Source of the DNA: Aureimonas jatrophae
Lineage (GTDB): Bacteria; Pseudomonadota; Alphaproteobacteria; Rhizobiales; Rhizobiaceae
Length of the DNA: 64,000 nt
Reading direction: 5' to 3'
NCBI RefSeq assembly: GCF_900104035.1
Contig: NZ_FNIT01000004.1
Coordinates: forward strand, 186,001 to 250,000
Part shown: piece after piece, positions 22,258 to 32,063 of the stretch
How the letters are laid out: the number at the start of each line of letters is the position of its first letter
Numbering within the stretch: the stretch's first letter is position 1
Notes under the pieces: generated by a model
The model's database searches: none
Told to the model about the DNA's origin: nothing
Seen by the model: only the letters and a program-made list of their open reading frames with translations
Made by a program: the position numbers and the translations under genes

Positions 22258-23466
22258 GACCAGAGCCTCCGGCTCGTCGCCACCGAACACCCTATGGCGG
22301 TTGCGGCCGTGCCGCTTCGCCTCGTAGAGAGCGGCGTCGGCCGCGTGCAGGACGGCGGTCGGCAGCGCGAACGCTTCCTCAAAGGCCGCCACGCCGATGC
22401 TGACCGTCACGATCGCCGCCGCGTCCGGCCGCTGGCCGTGCGGAAGCCGCCTGGCCTCCACCCCCATCAGAAGGCGCCGCGCCAGGCGCTCTCCGTCCTC
22501 CCGCGTCGCACCGCGCAGGACCACGGCGAACTCCTCGCCGCCGTAGCGCGCGACCAGCGCGTCGCAGTCGGCCGCCTCGCACGCCAGGACGTCTGCCACG
22601 CTGCGCAGGCATGCATCGCCCGCCGGGTGGCCGTAGGCATCGTTGAACCCTTTGAAGTGATCGACGTCGATCATCAGGAGGGCATACGGCACGCCCGCCG
22701 CGCGAGCCCGCGCATGGGCCTCCGCAAGCACCTCGTCGAAGCGTCGCCGGTTCGAGATTCCGGTGAGGGCGTCGGTGGTCGAAAGGGCGGCGAAGGATCG
22801 ACGCGCCGCCTCGAGCTCGGTCGCCTCCCGCGTCCGCATCCAGACCTCGACATAGCTCTGGCGCTGCATGCGCTGGATCAGCCAGTTGCCGACCAGAAGA
22901 AACGTCATGGCCGTCCCCGTCTGGAGCGTCAGAGCCAGACGCAGCTCGGTTTGCAGGGCGGGCTGGGTCCAGATGGCGGCAAAGGCCAGCGGCATGCATA
23001 CGAGATTGTAGAAGATCGCGGCAGGAAAGCGCAGCACCATGATCACGCAGGCGAACACGACGGTCAGGAGGAAGTCGCTGTAAGAATAAGGGCCGAGCGA
23101 CGACCGCGTCAGCCAGAACAGGAGGACCGGGACCAGCGAGGCGACGGTCATCGCGATCGCGACGAGCGCCTCGCGCAGACGCAGGCCCAGATGCGGTATG
23201 CACCAGACCAGGGCGCCGCCCGCCGCCGTCACGAGAAGCCGCAGGATGGTCGGCACCCAGCCGAGTTCCTGCATCAGAATGAAGTTCGACAGGTTGTAGA
23301 GATTGTAGAAGACGAGGCCGAGAACCACGGTCGCTCGAAGCTGGCGGACGCGCTGCTGCTCGGTGTCGCGCGCGAAGGCCTCGCGCGGGCCGGACGGAAG
23401 GCGCAGGAACAAGCCGATCCCCGGCATGGTCGGCATGCCGGCGGGGTTGGTCGCGTGCGCGCTCAT
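22252..23466 (-). CDS. Membrane-bound diguanylate cyclase (GGDEF)
   Basis: A 404-residue protein with about six predicted transmembrane helices (residues 40-205) and a C-terminal GGDEF domain (about 230-395). The active-site loop reads VARYGGEEFAVVLRG, intact for c-di-GMP synthesis. The RxxD inhibitory site usually found nine residues before GGEEF is absent: the segment there is AADCDALVARY. The membrane part does not match a sensor domain I can name. It lies between the purine and urease blocks, convergent with allA, with no visible functional link to them. Confidence 0.9.
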   Translation of the reverse strand: MSAHATNPAGMPTMPGIGLFLRLPSGPREAFARDTEQQRVRQLRATVVLGLVFYNLYNLSNFILMQELGWVPTILRLLVTAAGGALVWCIPHLGLRLREALVAIAMTVASLVPVLLFWLTRSSLGPYSYSDFLLTVVFACVIMVLRFPAAIFYNLVCMPLAFAAIWTQPALQTELRLALTLQTGTAMTFLLVGNWLIQRMQRQSYVEVWMRTREATELEAARRSFAALSTTDALTGISNRRRFDEVLAEAHARARAAGVPYALLMIDVDHFKGFNDAYGHPAGDACLRSVADVLACEAADCDALVARYGGEEFAVVLRGATREDGERLARRLLMGVEARRLPHGQRPDAAAIVTVSIGVAAFEEAFALPTAVLHAADAALYEAKRHGRNRHRVFGGDEPEALVA

Positions 23467-23575
23467 GGCTTGGGATCCCGACCGGGCATCGTTGGCCGGC
23501 TCAGGATCGGTTCTAGGTGACGCCGCGTAAACGAAGCCTCAAGCCTCTGCGCCGCGTCGCAGCGGTGCGTCTGCG

Positions 23576-24229
23576 TCAGGCCGTCGCAGGCTCCGGCAGG
23601 CGCAGACCGCCCTGCCCGACCAGGAAGTCCATGACCGCCTCGAGGCCCACCCCGCGCGACAGGTCGCAGAAGGCGACCGGACGCGGTCCCCGGCCGCGCG
23701 AGGCGTCCTCGGCCATGCGGTCGAGATCGGCGCCCACGTGGGGGGCGAGGTCGGTCTTGTTGACCACGAGAAGGTCGGAGCGCGTGATGGCGGGCCCACC
23801 CTTGCGGGGGATGTCGTCGCCCTGGCACACCGAGATCACGTAGATCTGCAGGTCGACGAGGTCGGGCGAGAAGGTGGCGGCGAGGTTGTCGCCACCCGAT
23901 TCCACCAGCACGAGGTCGAGATCGGGATGGCGCGCGCGCAGCTCGCCGATGGCGCGCAGGTTCAGCGAGGCGTCCTCGCGGATCGCCGTATGGGGGCAGC
24001 CGCCCGTCTCGACGCCGATGATGCGGTCGGCCGAAAGCGCCTGCCGGCGCACCAGCGCCTCGGCGTCCTCGGTCGTGTAGATGTCGTTGGTGACGACGCC
24101 GATCGACACGCGGTCGCGCAGGGTGCGGCACAGGCGCTCGCACAGCGTCGTCTTGCCGGACCCGACCGGACCGCCGATGCCGATTCGCAAGGGGCCGTTG
24201 CGGCGGGACGAAGCGGGCATATCGGTCAT
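23576..24229 (-). CDS. ureG: Urease accessory GTPase UreG
   Basis: A 217-residue SIMIBI-class GTPase that delivers nickel to urease. It has the P-loop [18 protein letters not shown] near residue 17, the metal-binding [17 protein letters not shown] motif, and the nucleotide-specificity segment [17 protein letters not shown]. The ATG overlaps the ureF stop (ATGA). A slightly later Met4 is an alternative start. It is the last gene of the urease cluster. Confidence 0.96.
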   Translation of the reverse strand: MTDMPASSRRNGPLRIGIGGPVGSGKTTLCERLCRTLRDRVSIGVVTNDIYTTEDAEALVRRQALSADRIIGVETGGCPHTAIREDASLNLRAIGELRARHPDLDLVLVESGGDNLAATFSPDLVDLQIYVISVCQGDDIPRKGGPAITRSDLLVVNKTDLAPHVGADLDRMAEDASRGRGPRPVAFCDLSRGVGLEAVMDFLVGQGGLRLPEPATA

Positions 24230-24915
24230 GATCGGAAGAGCCTTGGTTGCAGGGTCTCGTGGCGAAGCGCGCAGAGTTCGGAGACGAGCGCGCCGGAGCC
24301 GAGGTCCGCCAGCGTCGATGTCGCGGCGCGACGGGCGGCCTCGATCACCGACGCTTCCAAGTCGTGATGGGCCTGCGTCACCGCGCTCTGCCCGAGCGGC
24401 ACGAGGCGCAGGGCCGCCGACAGGAGCGTCGACGCGAAGCCCTGTGCATAGGCGAGAAGCGCGGCGCCCAGCGGAATGGCGCGAGCGGCGCAGAGCCGGG
24501 CGACGGCGACCGGATAGGCGTCCTCGTCCGGCTCAGGGCCCGGCGACCCCGTCCAGGGTGCGGCGGCTCGCCGGAAGGCTTCGCCCAGGTCCCGCGTCTC
24601 GGCGCGGCGCGATTGCGAGCCCGCCAGCGCCAGCGCGAGGTCCGACACCTCGCGCACGGCCTGCCGGTCGCCGGCCGCCTCGGCGCGATAGGCCGCGCAA
24701 AACAGCACGAGATCGTTCCAGCCGCTGCCATGCGCCAGCAGTGCCGCGATCCAGTCGCGCGTCGCCGCGCCGTCGCGCACGCGCCCCTCGCGCACCGCCG
24801 TCTCCAGTCCGTGCGACAGGGCGAAGGCGCCCACCGGAAAGGCCGGCGACAGCCAGGTCAGGAGTTGGACAAGCGCGAGCCCCTCGCCGCGCAAGGGATC
24901 GTCAGTCGTGTCCAT
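24226..24915 (-). CDS. ureF: Urease accessory protein UreF
   Basis: A 229-residue all-helical urease chaperone that bridges UreD-urease and UreG. The N-terminal [21 protein letters not shown] is the family's most conserved segment, and [28 protein letters not shown] is also typical. The ATG at 24915 lies within the 3' end of ureE, a 14-base overlap; ureG starts on its stop codon. Confidence 0.93.
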   Translation of the reverse strand: MDTTDDPLRGEGLALVQLLTWLSPAFPVGAFALSHGLETAVREGRVRDGAATRDWIAALLAHGSGWNDLVLFCAAYRAEAAGDRQAVREVSDLALALAGSQSRRAETRDLGEAFRRAAAPWTGSPGPEPDEDAYPVAVARLCAARAIPLGAALLAYAQGFASTLLSAALRLVPLGQSAVTQAHHDLEASVIEAARRAATSTLADLGSGALVSELCALRHETLQPRLFRS

Positions 24916-25369
24916 GGTGGTGGTGATGGCCGCCCTGCGTTCCGCCATAGGCGCCGCCTTCCGGATCGAAGGCCGCCTCGACGGGCTCGACCTGCGCGCC
25001 GAGCTCGCGCAGCATCGCCTCCACCACGTGGTCGCGCCGCAGAAGCAGGCGGTTCGCCTCGATCTGGCAGGGCAGGTGGCGGTTGCCGATCTGCCAGGCG
25101 AGCGCAAGCAGGTGCGCCGCGTCGCGCCCCGACACGGCCACAAGCGGCTCGGGCTTGGCACGCACCTCTAGGAGACGGCCGTCCGACAGGAGGATCGCGT
25201 CGCCCTCGCGCAGGCGGTGGGCTTCCGGCAGGTCGAGCAGGAAGGCGATGCCGCCGTCCGAGACCATGGCCATGCGGCGGCGATGGCGCTGTGCCTCGTC
25301 GAGCGTGATCGTGTCGGCGGCCGGGGGCTCCCAGGCGCCTCGCGCGATGATGGTGCCAGCTTCGATCAT
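24902..25369 (-). CDS. ureE: Urease nickel metallochaperone UreE
   Basis: A 155-residue UreE with the N-terminal peptide-binding domain (about 1-70), the metal-binding C-terminal domain including LLALAWQIGNRHLPCQIEANRLLLRRDHVVE, split here as two motifs LLALAWQIGNRHLP and RLLLRRDHVVEAM, and a His-rich tail ending [10 protein letters not shown] that stores nickel. ATG at 25369 follows a short overlapping reading frame. It overlaps ureF by 14 bases. Confidence 0.93.
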   Translation of the reverse strand: MIEAGTIIARGAWEPPAADTITLDEAQRHRRRMAMVSDGGIAFLLDLPEAHRLREGDAILLSDGRLLEVRAKPEPLVAVSGRDAAHLLALAWQIGNRHLPCQIEANRLLLRRDHVVEAMLRELGAQVEPVEAAFDPEGGAYGGTQGGHHHHHGHD

Positions 25370-25400
25370 ATGGATCGGCTCACCGGAAAAGGGCGGACGG

Positions 25401-25544
25401 TCATGCAGCCTCCGGCAGGAAATCGAAACCCGAGGGTTCGTGTGTCAGTACCACGGATGCCGGCGGTTCGGCCGCCCCATCGACGGGACGCTGCGCCCAC
25501 GGCGCGGCGATGGTCGGGTTCCACCGAAAACCGGCTGACGCCAT
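25401..25544 (-). CDS. Possible 47-residue small protein between ureC and ureE
   Basis: The 213-base gap between ureC and ureE holds an open frame encoding MASAGFRWNPTIAAPW, continuing to VVLTHEPSGFDFLPEAA. Its composition is protein-like and it reads in the operon's direction. Its stop overlaps the ATG of a 12-codon frame that in turn overlaps the ureE start, so it could couple translation of ureE. An in-frame GTG lies 27 bases upstream of the ATG. No family is recognised, and it could be chance coding in GC-rich DNA. Confidence 0.35.
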   Translation of the reverse strand: MASAGFRWNPTIAAPWAQRPVDGAAEPPASVVLTHEPSGFDFLPEAA

Positions 25545-25582
25545 GGGGTCGAGGGCGATCCTGTGCCGCACGGTGGTGTAAC

Positions 25583-27295
<1,713 letters not shown>

Positions 27296-27431
27296 GGTGC
27301 GGCGCGGTCCTCGTTTGACGGCAGGGCAGCAAAGTTTAAGCGCGATCGGACGGGAATGCGCAATCGCGAAGAATTGTGAACTGCCGTCCACACCCCTCGC
27401 GACCTTTCGCGGGGCCGCGCATTATCCCTTC

Positions 27432-27854
27432 ATGCGCCTCCCCCTTCTGACCCTTTGCCTCCTAGCGACACCCGCCCTGGCCCAGCCCTTCGGCTTCGGC
27501 CCGCCCGGCACGCCGGCCGGGTCGTCGATGAGCGGTGCCCAGATCGGCAACTATCGTTCGCCGCGAGCCGGGATCGCCATTCCGGACGCACCGGTCTTCG
27601 GGGACACGCCGGTGGAGCGTGCCTACGGGCGCGACGTCGATGATTCGTTTCTGCGCCCCCGCGTGCCCCGCCCCGACGCCGACGGCGCCACCACGCACCT
27701 TCGCGCGGCCGAGGGGCGCTCCACCATCCGGCCCGACACGGCCGGCGACTTCGCGCGCTCCGACCCGTCCGTTCTGAACCAGAGCGGCGTCACGCGCCCG
27801 ATCTCGCCGCCGCGCCGGGCGCGAATCGTTCCCAACCCGCAGCGCTCGCGCTAG
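27432..27854 (+). CDS. Small exported protein of unknown function (inside urease cluster)
   Basis: A 140-residue product beginning MRLPLLTLCLLATPALAQP, a clear Sec signal peptide with an ALA-Q cleavage site. The mature part is rich in Pro, Gly, Arg and Asp and has no predicted membrane segment; visible pieces are SMSGAQIGNYRSPRAG and DDSFLRPRVPRPDADG. I recognise no family. It is divergent from ureC and 34 bases ahead of another exported-protein gene in the same direction. The ATG at 27432 was chosen because the signal peptide starts there. Confidence 0.6.
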   Translation: MRLPLLTLCLLATPALAQPFGFGPPGTPAGSSMSGAQIGNYRSPRAGIAIPDAPVFGDTPVERAYGRDVDDSFLRPRVPRPDADGATTHLRAAEGRSTIRPDTAGDFARSDPSVLNQSGVTRPISPPRRARIVPNPQRSR

Positions 27855-27888
27855 AGCCCGTTCGAACCCGACCCGAAGGACCCGTCCC

Positions 27889-28401
27889 GTGCCCCGCCTT
27901 TCGCTTTCCCTTGCGGTTTCCGCCGCCCTTCTTCTCGCCTCGCCGGTTCTGGCCCAGTCGCTCGGCGGCGCATCCAGCGGCGGCAGCGCCGGGGGCGCCG
28001 GCTCCTCGTCGAGCGTCGGCGGGTCCTCGCTCGGCGGCTCGGCCGGCGGCGGCGTTTCGCCGAGCCTCGGCGGTGCCTCCAACACGATCGGCACCAGCGG
28101 CGGCGGTCTCGGCAGCAGCGCGACCTCGACGCAGCAGCGCGCCACGGCCGGCTCCACCACGATCAACTCGGTGAACGCCGACGCGGTGGCGCGCAGCGGC
28201 AACGTGGGTGCGGCCAGCACGATCGGCGGCACCGGAACCAATGCGGTCGGCAGCGGCACGGGCGGTTTCCAGAGCGTCGGCGGCACCGGACCGGCCGCGC
28301 TCTACAACATTCCGCGCCCGCGCGTGAACGTCGACCTGTCGGCGATCCGGTCGGCCCTGCGCGCCGGTCCCAACGCCACGCCCGACTCGCGCGGCAACTG
28401 A
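27889..28401 (+). CDS. Gly/Ser-rich exported protein of unknown function
   Basis: A 170-residue product with a signal peptide (residues 1-23, ending VLAQ) and a low-complexity mature region dominated by Gly, Ser, Ala and Thr in short GGSxGG-type units, e.g. SLGGASSGGSAGGAGSSSS. The final 35 residues (YNIPRPRVNVDLSAIRSAL) are more complex. GTG start at 27889 with a GAAGGA-like site. It may be a surface or matrix protein, but this is only compositional. It lies on the opposite strand, between ureB and ureC, probably in an operon with the gene at 27432. Confidence 0.6.
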   Translation: MPRLSLSLAVSAALLLASPVLAQSLGGASSGGSAGGAGSSSSVGGSSLGGSAGGGVSPSLGGASNTIGTSGGGLGSSATSTQQRATAGSTTINSVNADAVARSGNVGAASTIGGTGTNAVGSGTGGFQSVGGTGPAALYNIPRPRVNVDLSAIRSALRAGPNATPDSRGN

Positions 28402-28435
28402 GGGAACGACGGTTCGGGACGGCGACCGGCCGCCG

Positions 28436-28741
28436 CTACAGGTCGCCCGACATCTTCCCGTTGAAGCCGAACACCCGGCGCAGGCCCGCGATGGGTACGA
28501 GACGCACGTCGCGCGCCTGACCCGGCTCGAATCGCACCGCCGTTCCGGCCGCGATGTCGAGCCGGTAGCCGTGCGCGGCCGCGCGGTCGAAGCGCAGTGC
28601 CGGATTGGTCTCGGCGAAATGGTAGTGCGAGCCGACCTGTATCGGCCGATCGCCCGTATTGGCGACCTTGAGTTCGATCGCCTTGCGGCCCTCGTTGAGG
28701 GTGATCGTCCCGTCGCGCGTCAGGATTTCGCCCGGAATCAT
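28436..28741 (-). CDS. ureB: Urease beta subunit
   Basis: A 101-residue non-catalytic subunit: [19 protein letters not shown], the conserved [18 protein letters not shown] and the C-terminal [11 protein letters not shown]. It has a GAGGA site 8 bases before the ATG. It is isolated from ureA by about 500 bases and from ureC by 1.1 kb, each gap containing genes on the opposite strand. That is unusual for urease, whose structural genes are normally adjacent. Confidence 0.96.
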   Translation of the reverse strand: MIPGEILTRDGTITLNEGRKAIELKVANTGDRPIQVGSHYHFAETNPALRFDRAAAHGYRLDIAAGTAVRFEPGQARDVRLVPIAGLRRVFGFNGKMSGDL

Positions 28742-28998
28742 CGGTCAGTTCCTCGTCCTGGTCCTGCGGCCGCCTTGCATGGCCTGCAAGGCTGGCATGG
28801 TCCTGTTGCGGCCGCAACCGGTGCATCGCGGCGAAACCCGTCGGCGCGCAATGCGTTAACCGCGCAGATCAGATGAAACCATCCGGCTCCCCCGCGCAAT
28901 CGGAACGAAACCTGCGCGGGCTAGAAGTCAGGGAACAGAACGAGACGGCCAACGGAGCGATCCGAATCGGCCGCACCACCAACAGGGTTCGATACGTC

Positions 28999-29226
28999 AT
29001 GCTCTCTCACGCGAAGGGAACCGTGCTTCTGGCCGGTGCTGTCGCGGCGGTGCTCGTCACCGCTGCGCCGGCGGGAACGGCCGAGCCGTTCCGGATCCGT
29101 ACCGTCACCATGAACGGCACGCAGGGTCCCGCCTATTACTCCCGCCTGTCGGGCGGCTATCGTTTTCTCGCCACGGCGGACGCCGGCAAGGGCCTCGTCG
29201 CCTCGGTCGACAACGACACGCCCTGA
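28999..29226 (+). CDS. Small exported protein between ureA and ureB (opposite strand)
   Basis: A 75-residue product with a signal-like N terminus (MLSHAKGTVLLAGAVAAVL, then an APAGTAEP cleavage region) and a short mature part containing FRIRTVTMNGTQGPAYYSRL and ATADAGKGLVASVDNDTP. No family is recognised. It is transcribed against the urease genes and ends 16 bases from the ureA stop. The upstream 257 bases (28742-28998) hold no other gene that I can support; they include a perfect 12-bp palindrome TTGCGGCCGCAA. Confidence 0.45.
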   Translation: MLSHAKGTVLLAGAVAAVLVTAAPAGTAEPFRIRTVTMNGTQGPAYYSRLSGGYRFLATADAGKGLVASVDNDTP

Positions 29227-29242
29227 TTCGGGCACACCGGCG

Positions 29243-29545
29243 TCAGCGCACCGGCTCGTGGACCGTCACGAGCTTGGTGCCGTCCGGAAACGTCGCCTCG
29301 ACCTGAATGTCGTGAATCATCTCCGCGATGCCGTCCATCACCTGATCCCGGGTGACGACATGGGCGCCCGCCTCCATCAGGTCGGCGACCGTTCGTCCAT
29401 CGCGCGCCCCCTCCACGACGAAGTCGGTGATGAGGGCGACCGTCTCGGGGTGGTTCAGCTTCACGCCGCGCTCCAGGCGACGCCGCGCCACGTTGGCGGC
29501 CATGGCGACGAGCAGCTTGTCCTTTTCGCGCGGGGTCAGGTTCAT
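29243..29545 (-). CDS. ureA: Urease gamma subunit
   Basis: A 100-residue Ure[42 protein letters not shown] (read as two overlapping conserved stretches), and the C-terminal [17 protein letters not shown]. It lies 30 bases downstream of ureD. The gap to ureB (28742-29242) contains an exported-protein gene on the other strand. Confidence 0.96.
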   Translation of the reverse strand: MNLTPREKDKLLVAMAANVARRRLERGVKLNHPETVALITDFVVEGARDGRTVADLMEAGAHVVTRDQVMDGIAEMIHDIQVEATFPDGTKLVTVHEPVR

Positions 29546-29575
29546 CGCTCATCGGCTCCGCAGGTCGGGCAGGGT

Positions 29576-30400
29576 CTAGAGCGACCATAGTCCGGGAACG
29601 CCGCCCGGCGAAAGGGCGGCCAGGAGCGGAACGAGGCGGCGGCGCAGCGCGTAGCCATCGGTCGCCAAAAGGCGCACCACGAGCGATCCGTCGACGAGGC
29701 TCGCACCGCCCTCCGGTCCGGCGAGTTCCCGCACCCGCGTAAGGTCCACCTCGCCGCCGCGCCGCAGGATCGTGGCGAGCGCGCGCGCCTCGCCCAGCAT
29801 CGGTGCGCGGGACAGCATCTTCCAGTCGGCACCCAGATCGAGTTCCTCGGCAAAGACCAGACGCCCGCCGCAGCGCACGCGCCAGCTGTCGCGCAACCGT
29901 CCGCCGCAGACGCTTTCGCCCGATTCGGAGCGTCCGAGGACGACGCTTTCGCACAGGAGGAGCCGGCTCGTGGCCTCGCAGTCGACGGTCAGCCGCCGGC
30001 GGAGCCGTCCGGCGTCGAACAGGATGGTTTCCTGCGGAAGGAAGCTCGCGCCGGCGTCCTCGCCCACATGGATCTGCGTTTCGACGCTGGCCTCCGCCCC
30101 GTCATGCGAGCGGTACACGCGCTCGGCAGCCTGCGTCGTCACCACCAGATCGCCGCGCGGCTCGATCTCGAAACGCTGCTCGAGCCGGTCGCCGCCCGCC
30201 AGGCCGCCGGCGGTGTTGACGAGCACCGCCTCGGCACGTCGGGTCCGCGCGCGCGGGAAGCGCAACTTGAGCGAGCCCGCCTGATGGAGGCGCCGGATAC
30301 GGGTGGCTTCCGTGGGTCCGACCGGCCCGACGCGAACCGCGACCGCCCCCCGCGCGCGCTGCAAGGCAGCCGGTTGCGGGATCTCCGGGACGTCGGGCAA
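29576..30400 (-). CDS. ureD: Urease accessory protein UreD
   Basis: A 274-residue urease activation chaperone (UreD/UreH) that recruits UreF and UreG to apo-urease. Typical segments are LVNTAGGLAGGDRLEQRF, VTTQAAERVYRSHDG and LPQETILFDAGRLRR. The longest frame begins with TTG at 30400, 24 bases after the upstream kinase gene; a downstream GTG is possible, so the start is uncertain. It is first of the urease genes in transcription order. Confidence 0.93.
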   Translation of the reverse strand: MPDVPEIPQPAALQRARGAVAVRVGPVGPTEATRIRRLHQAGSLKLRFPRARTRRAEAVLVNTAGGLAGGDRLEQRFEIEPRGDLVVTTQAAERVYRSHDGAEASVETQIHVGEDAGASFLPQETILFDAGRLRRRLTVDCEATSRLLLCESVVLGRSESGESVCGGRLRDSWRVRCGGRLVFAEELDLGADWKMLSRAPMLGEARALATILRRGGEVDLTRVRELAGPEGGASLVDGSLVVRLLATDGYALRRRLVPLLAALSPGGVPGLWSL

Positions 30401-30424
30401 GAGGAGCGAGGCGGTGCGGGCGGT

Positions 30425-31066
30425 CTACTGCGCGGCTTCCACGAAGCGCGAGCGCTGCAGCGCGCGGCCGGGAACGCCGCCCTCCGACAGGCGCTTGCCC
30501 GCAACCGCAAGATCGGAGGGACCCGCGATATGCACCTCGGTCTCGCAGCCGAGAATATCCTCAAAGGCGGGCGGCACCATGCCGGCGGCCACCACCGATG
30601 CGATGCCGGTGCCGGGCGGCACGTCGATCTGCTTCAAGAGGCAGAGCGACGCACCGGGAATGTGGCCGGCGAGCCAGGCGGCGAGCGTATCGGAGTTGGT
30701 GTCCCAGCCCTCCGCGATCTCGGCGGCGCCGAGCGCCATCACCGTGGGCATCCAGACCGGCACGAGGCCCTCCTCCTGCACGCGCCGGATCTCCTCCAGC
30801 GTCGCAGCCGGGCGAAGGCGCGTGCCGAGACTGACCAGGGCGTGGCCGAACTGCTCCATGCCGAGCAACGCCATGCGATGGGCGGCCTCCGCGCCGTAGC
30901 CCATGCGGGACTGGTACTGGCGAACCGCCTTGGCGAACGGCCCCCCGCCCGGCACGATCACGAGGGGATCGCGTGCGCGCTCGATCGCCGCGACCCAGCG
31001 ACCGAGATCCGCCGAGGCGATCGAGGAACCGCCGAACTTCACGATGAGGACGCGCTTGCCCGCCAT
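30425..31066 (-). CDS. Amino-acid-kinase-fold protein resembling MfnE
   Basis: A 213-residue kinase of the aspartate/glutamate/uridylate kinase fold, with VKFGGSSIASADLG, IVPGGGPFAKAV and the segment GWDTNSDTLAAWLAG. The last resembles the W-x-x-T-S-D-S-L motif of MfnE, which phosphorylates an aminomethylfuran phosphate in methanofuran synthesis. Related genes sit in C1-transfer clusters of methylotrophic proteobacteria. The upstream neighbour carries an MfnB-like domain, which supports this reading, while ureD follows 24 bases downstream. An acetylglutamate-type or other small-molecule kinase role is not excluded. Confidence 0.75.
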   Translation of the reverse strand: MAGKRVLIVKFGGSSIASADLGRWVAAIERARDPLVIVPGGGPFAKAVRQYQSRMGYGAEAAHRMALLGMEQFGHALVSLGTRLRPAATLEEIRRVQEEGLVPVWMPTVMALGAAEIAEGWDTNSDTLAAWLAGHIPGASLCLLKQIDVPPGTGIASVVAAGMVPPAFEDILGCETEVHIAGPSDLAVAGKRLSEGGVPGRALQRSRFVEAAQ

Positions 31067-31123
31067 GCCGTGTGGCCCTTTCCGGCGCGACTCGAAGGGA
31101 GGATCGGATCGCGCGATACGCTC

Positions 31124-31152
31124 TATTTGGACAAGTTTGTGACGGAATGCAA
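31124..31152 (-). promoter_or_regulatory. Candidate promoter for the kinase-ureDA transcript
   Basis: In the 130-base AT-richer gap upstream of the kinase gene, the minus strand shows TTGCAT, 17 bases, then CAAATA. These are weak matches to a housekeeping -35 and -10. The local drop in GC content supports a regulatory region. Transcription could also read through from the kynU block upstream. Confidence 0.25.
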
Positions 31153-31196
31153 AGTTCCGCGAGCCGCATGCCGCAGCGCAGCAAAAGCAAGCGTTT

Positions 31197-32063
31197 TCAA
31201 TCGATTAGAAGATCGTCCCGCGTTCGGCTGATCCGGATGCCGACGGCACCGGGGCCCAAATCGAGCTTTTCCACGTCGATCTGGACGGCCCGGACGCGCG
31301 GATCGGCGAGCACCGCCTCGGCCAGTTCCTCGGCCAGCGTCTCGACGAGCGCCGTGTGTCCCCGCTCGGTCAGGCGACGAGCGGCGTCGAGGATCAGGTC
31401 ATAGGAGTACACATCGCCCATCTCCCGCGGTCGGCGCCTGGGCCGCAGGACGTCGGCCTCGACGTTGAAGCGTACGCGCTGCGCGCGGCCCTGCTCGAAC
31501 CCGTAGGCCCCGACCGTCAGCGGCAGCACGAGGTCGCGCACGAGAATGCGGTCGGTCGCCCCGGTCTCGTCCGGCGGGTCCTGGATCAGCAACGAGCGCA
31601 ACGCGGCCGGATCGACCTCCTCGTCGAAGACCAGCGCGTCGGGTCCGAGCACCAGAAGACGCGGGATGTCGGGCGCTTCCAAGGCGCCGCCCAGCCAGCA
31701 TTCGAGACCCGCCTCGCGGCAGCGCGCCTGGAAGCGCGCCAGGGCCTCGAGGCTCACGGTGCGCAGAAGCGCGCGGTCGGGGTCGAGCAGAACGGCAGCG
31801 AAGCCCGACAGGTCCTCCAACGCGTCGTTGACCTCGCGCAGGCGGGCGACGCGCAGCGGCTCGCCGGGGAGGCTCTCGTCCACGGCGACCGCCAGAAGGG
31901 TTTCGGGCCCATCGCGCCCTTCCGCGAGGCGGTCGGGAACGCCGATCGAGGGACGCTCGCGGCGCAAGGGCGCGAGCACGTAGTCGGCGCCGGCCGCCAG
32001 CGCGCGGCGCGCGGCGTCGGGACTGGAAACACGGACGCAGAGGCGGGTGCGCACGGTACTCAC
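31197..32063 (-). CDS. Degenerate MfnB-like domain fused to dihydroneopterin aldolase
   Basis: A 288-residue protein. Residues 1-160 resemble the (5-formylfuran-3-yl)methyl phosphate synthase barrel (MfnB, DUF556): RVSSPDAARRALAAGADYV at the start and ECWLGGALEAPDIPRLLVLG later. The family's D-x-K-x-P segment is replaced by VLAPLRRERPSIG, so the expected catalytic lysine is not visible, and the domain is short. Residues 172-285 form a FolB-type dihydroneopterin aldolase (LPLTVGAYGFEQGRAQRVRF, LVETLAEELAEAV). It starts with GTG at 32063, overlapping the kynU stop. A pterin cofactor role (folate or tetrahydromethanopterin) is likely; the first domain may be structural or have a changed activity. 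Confidence 0.8.
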   Translation of the reverse strand: MSTVRTRLCVRVSSPDAARRALAAGADYVLAPLRRERPSIGVPDRLAEGRDGPETLLAVAVDESLPGEPLRVARLREVNDALEDLSGFAAVLLDPDRALLRTVSLEALARFQARCREAGLECWLGGALEAPDIPRLLVLGPDALVFDEEVDPAALRSLLIQDPPDETGATDRILVRDLVLPLTVGAYGFEQGRAQRVRFNVEADVLRPRRRPREMGDVYSYDLILDAARRLTERGHTALVETLAEELAEAVLADPRVRAVQIDVEKLDLGPGAVGIRISRTRDDLLID

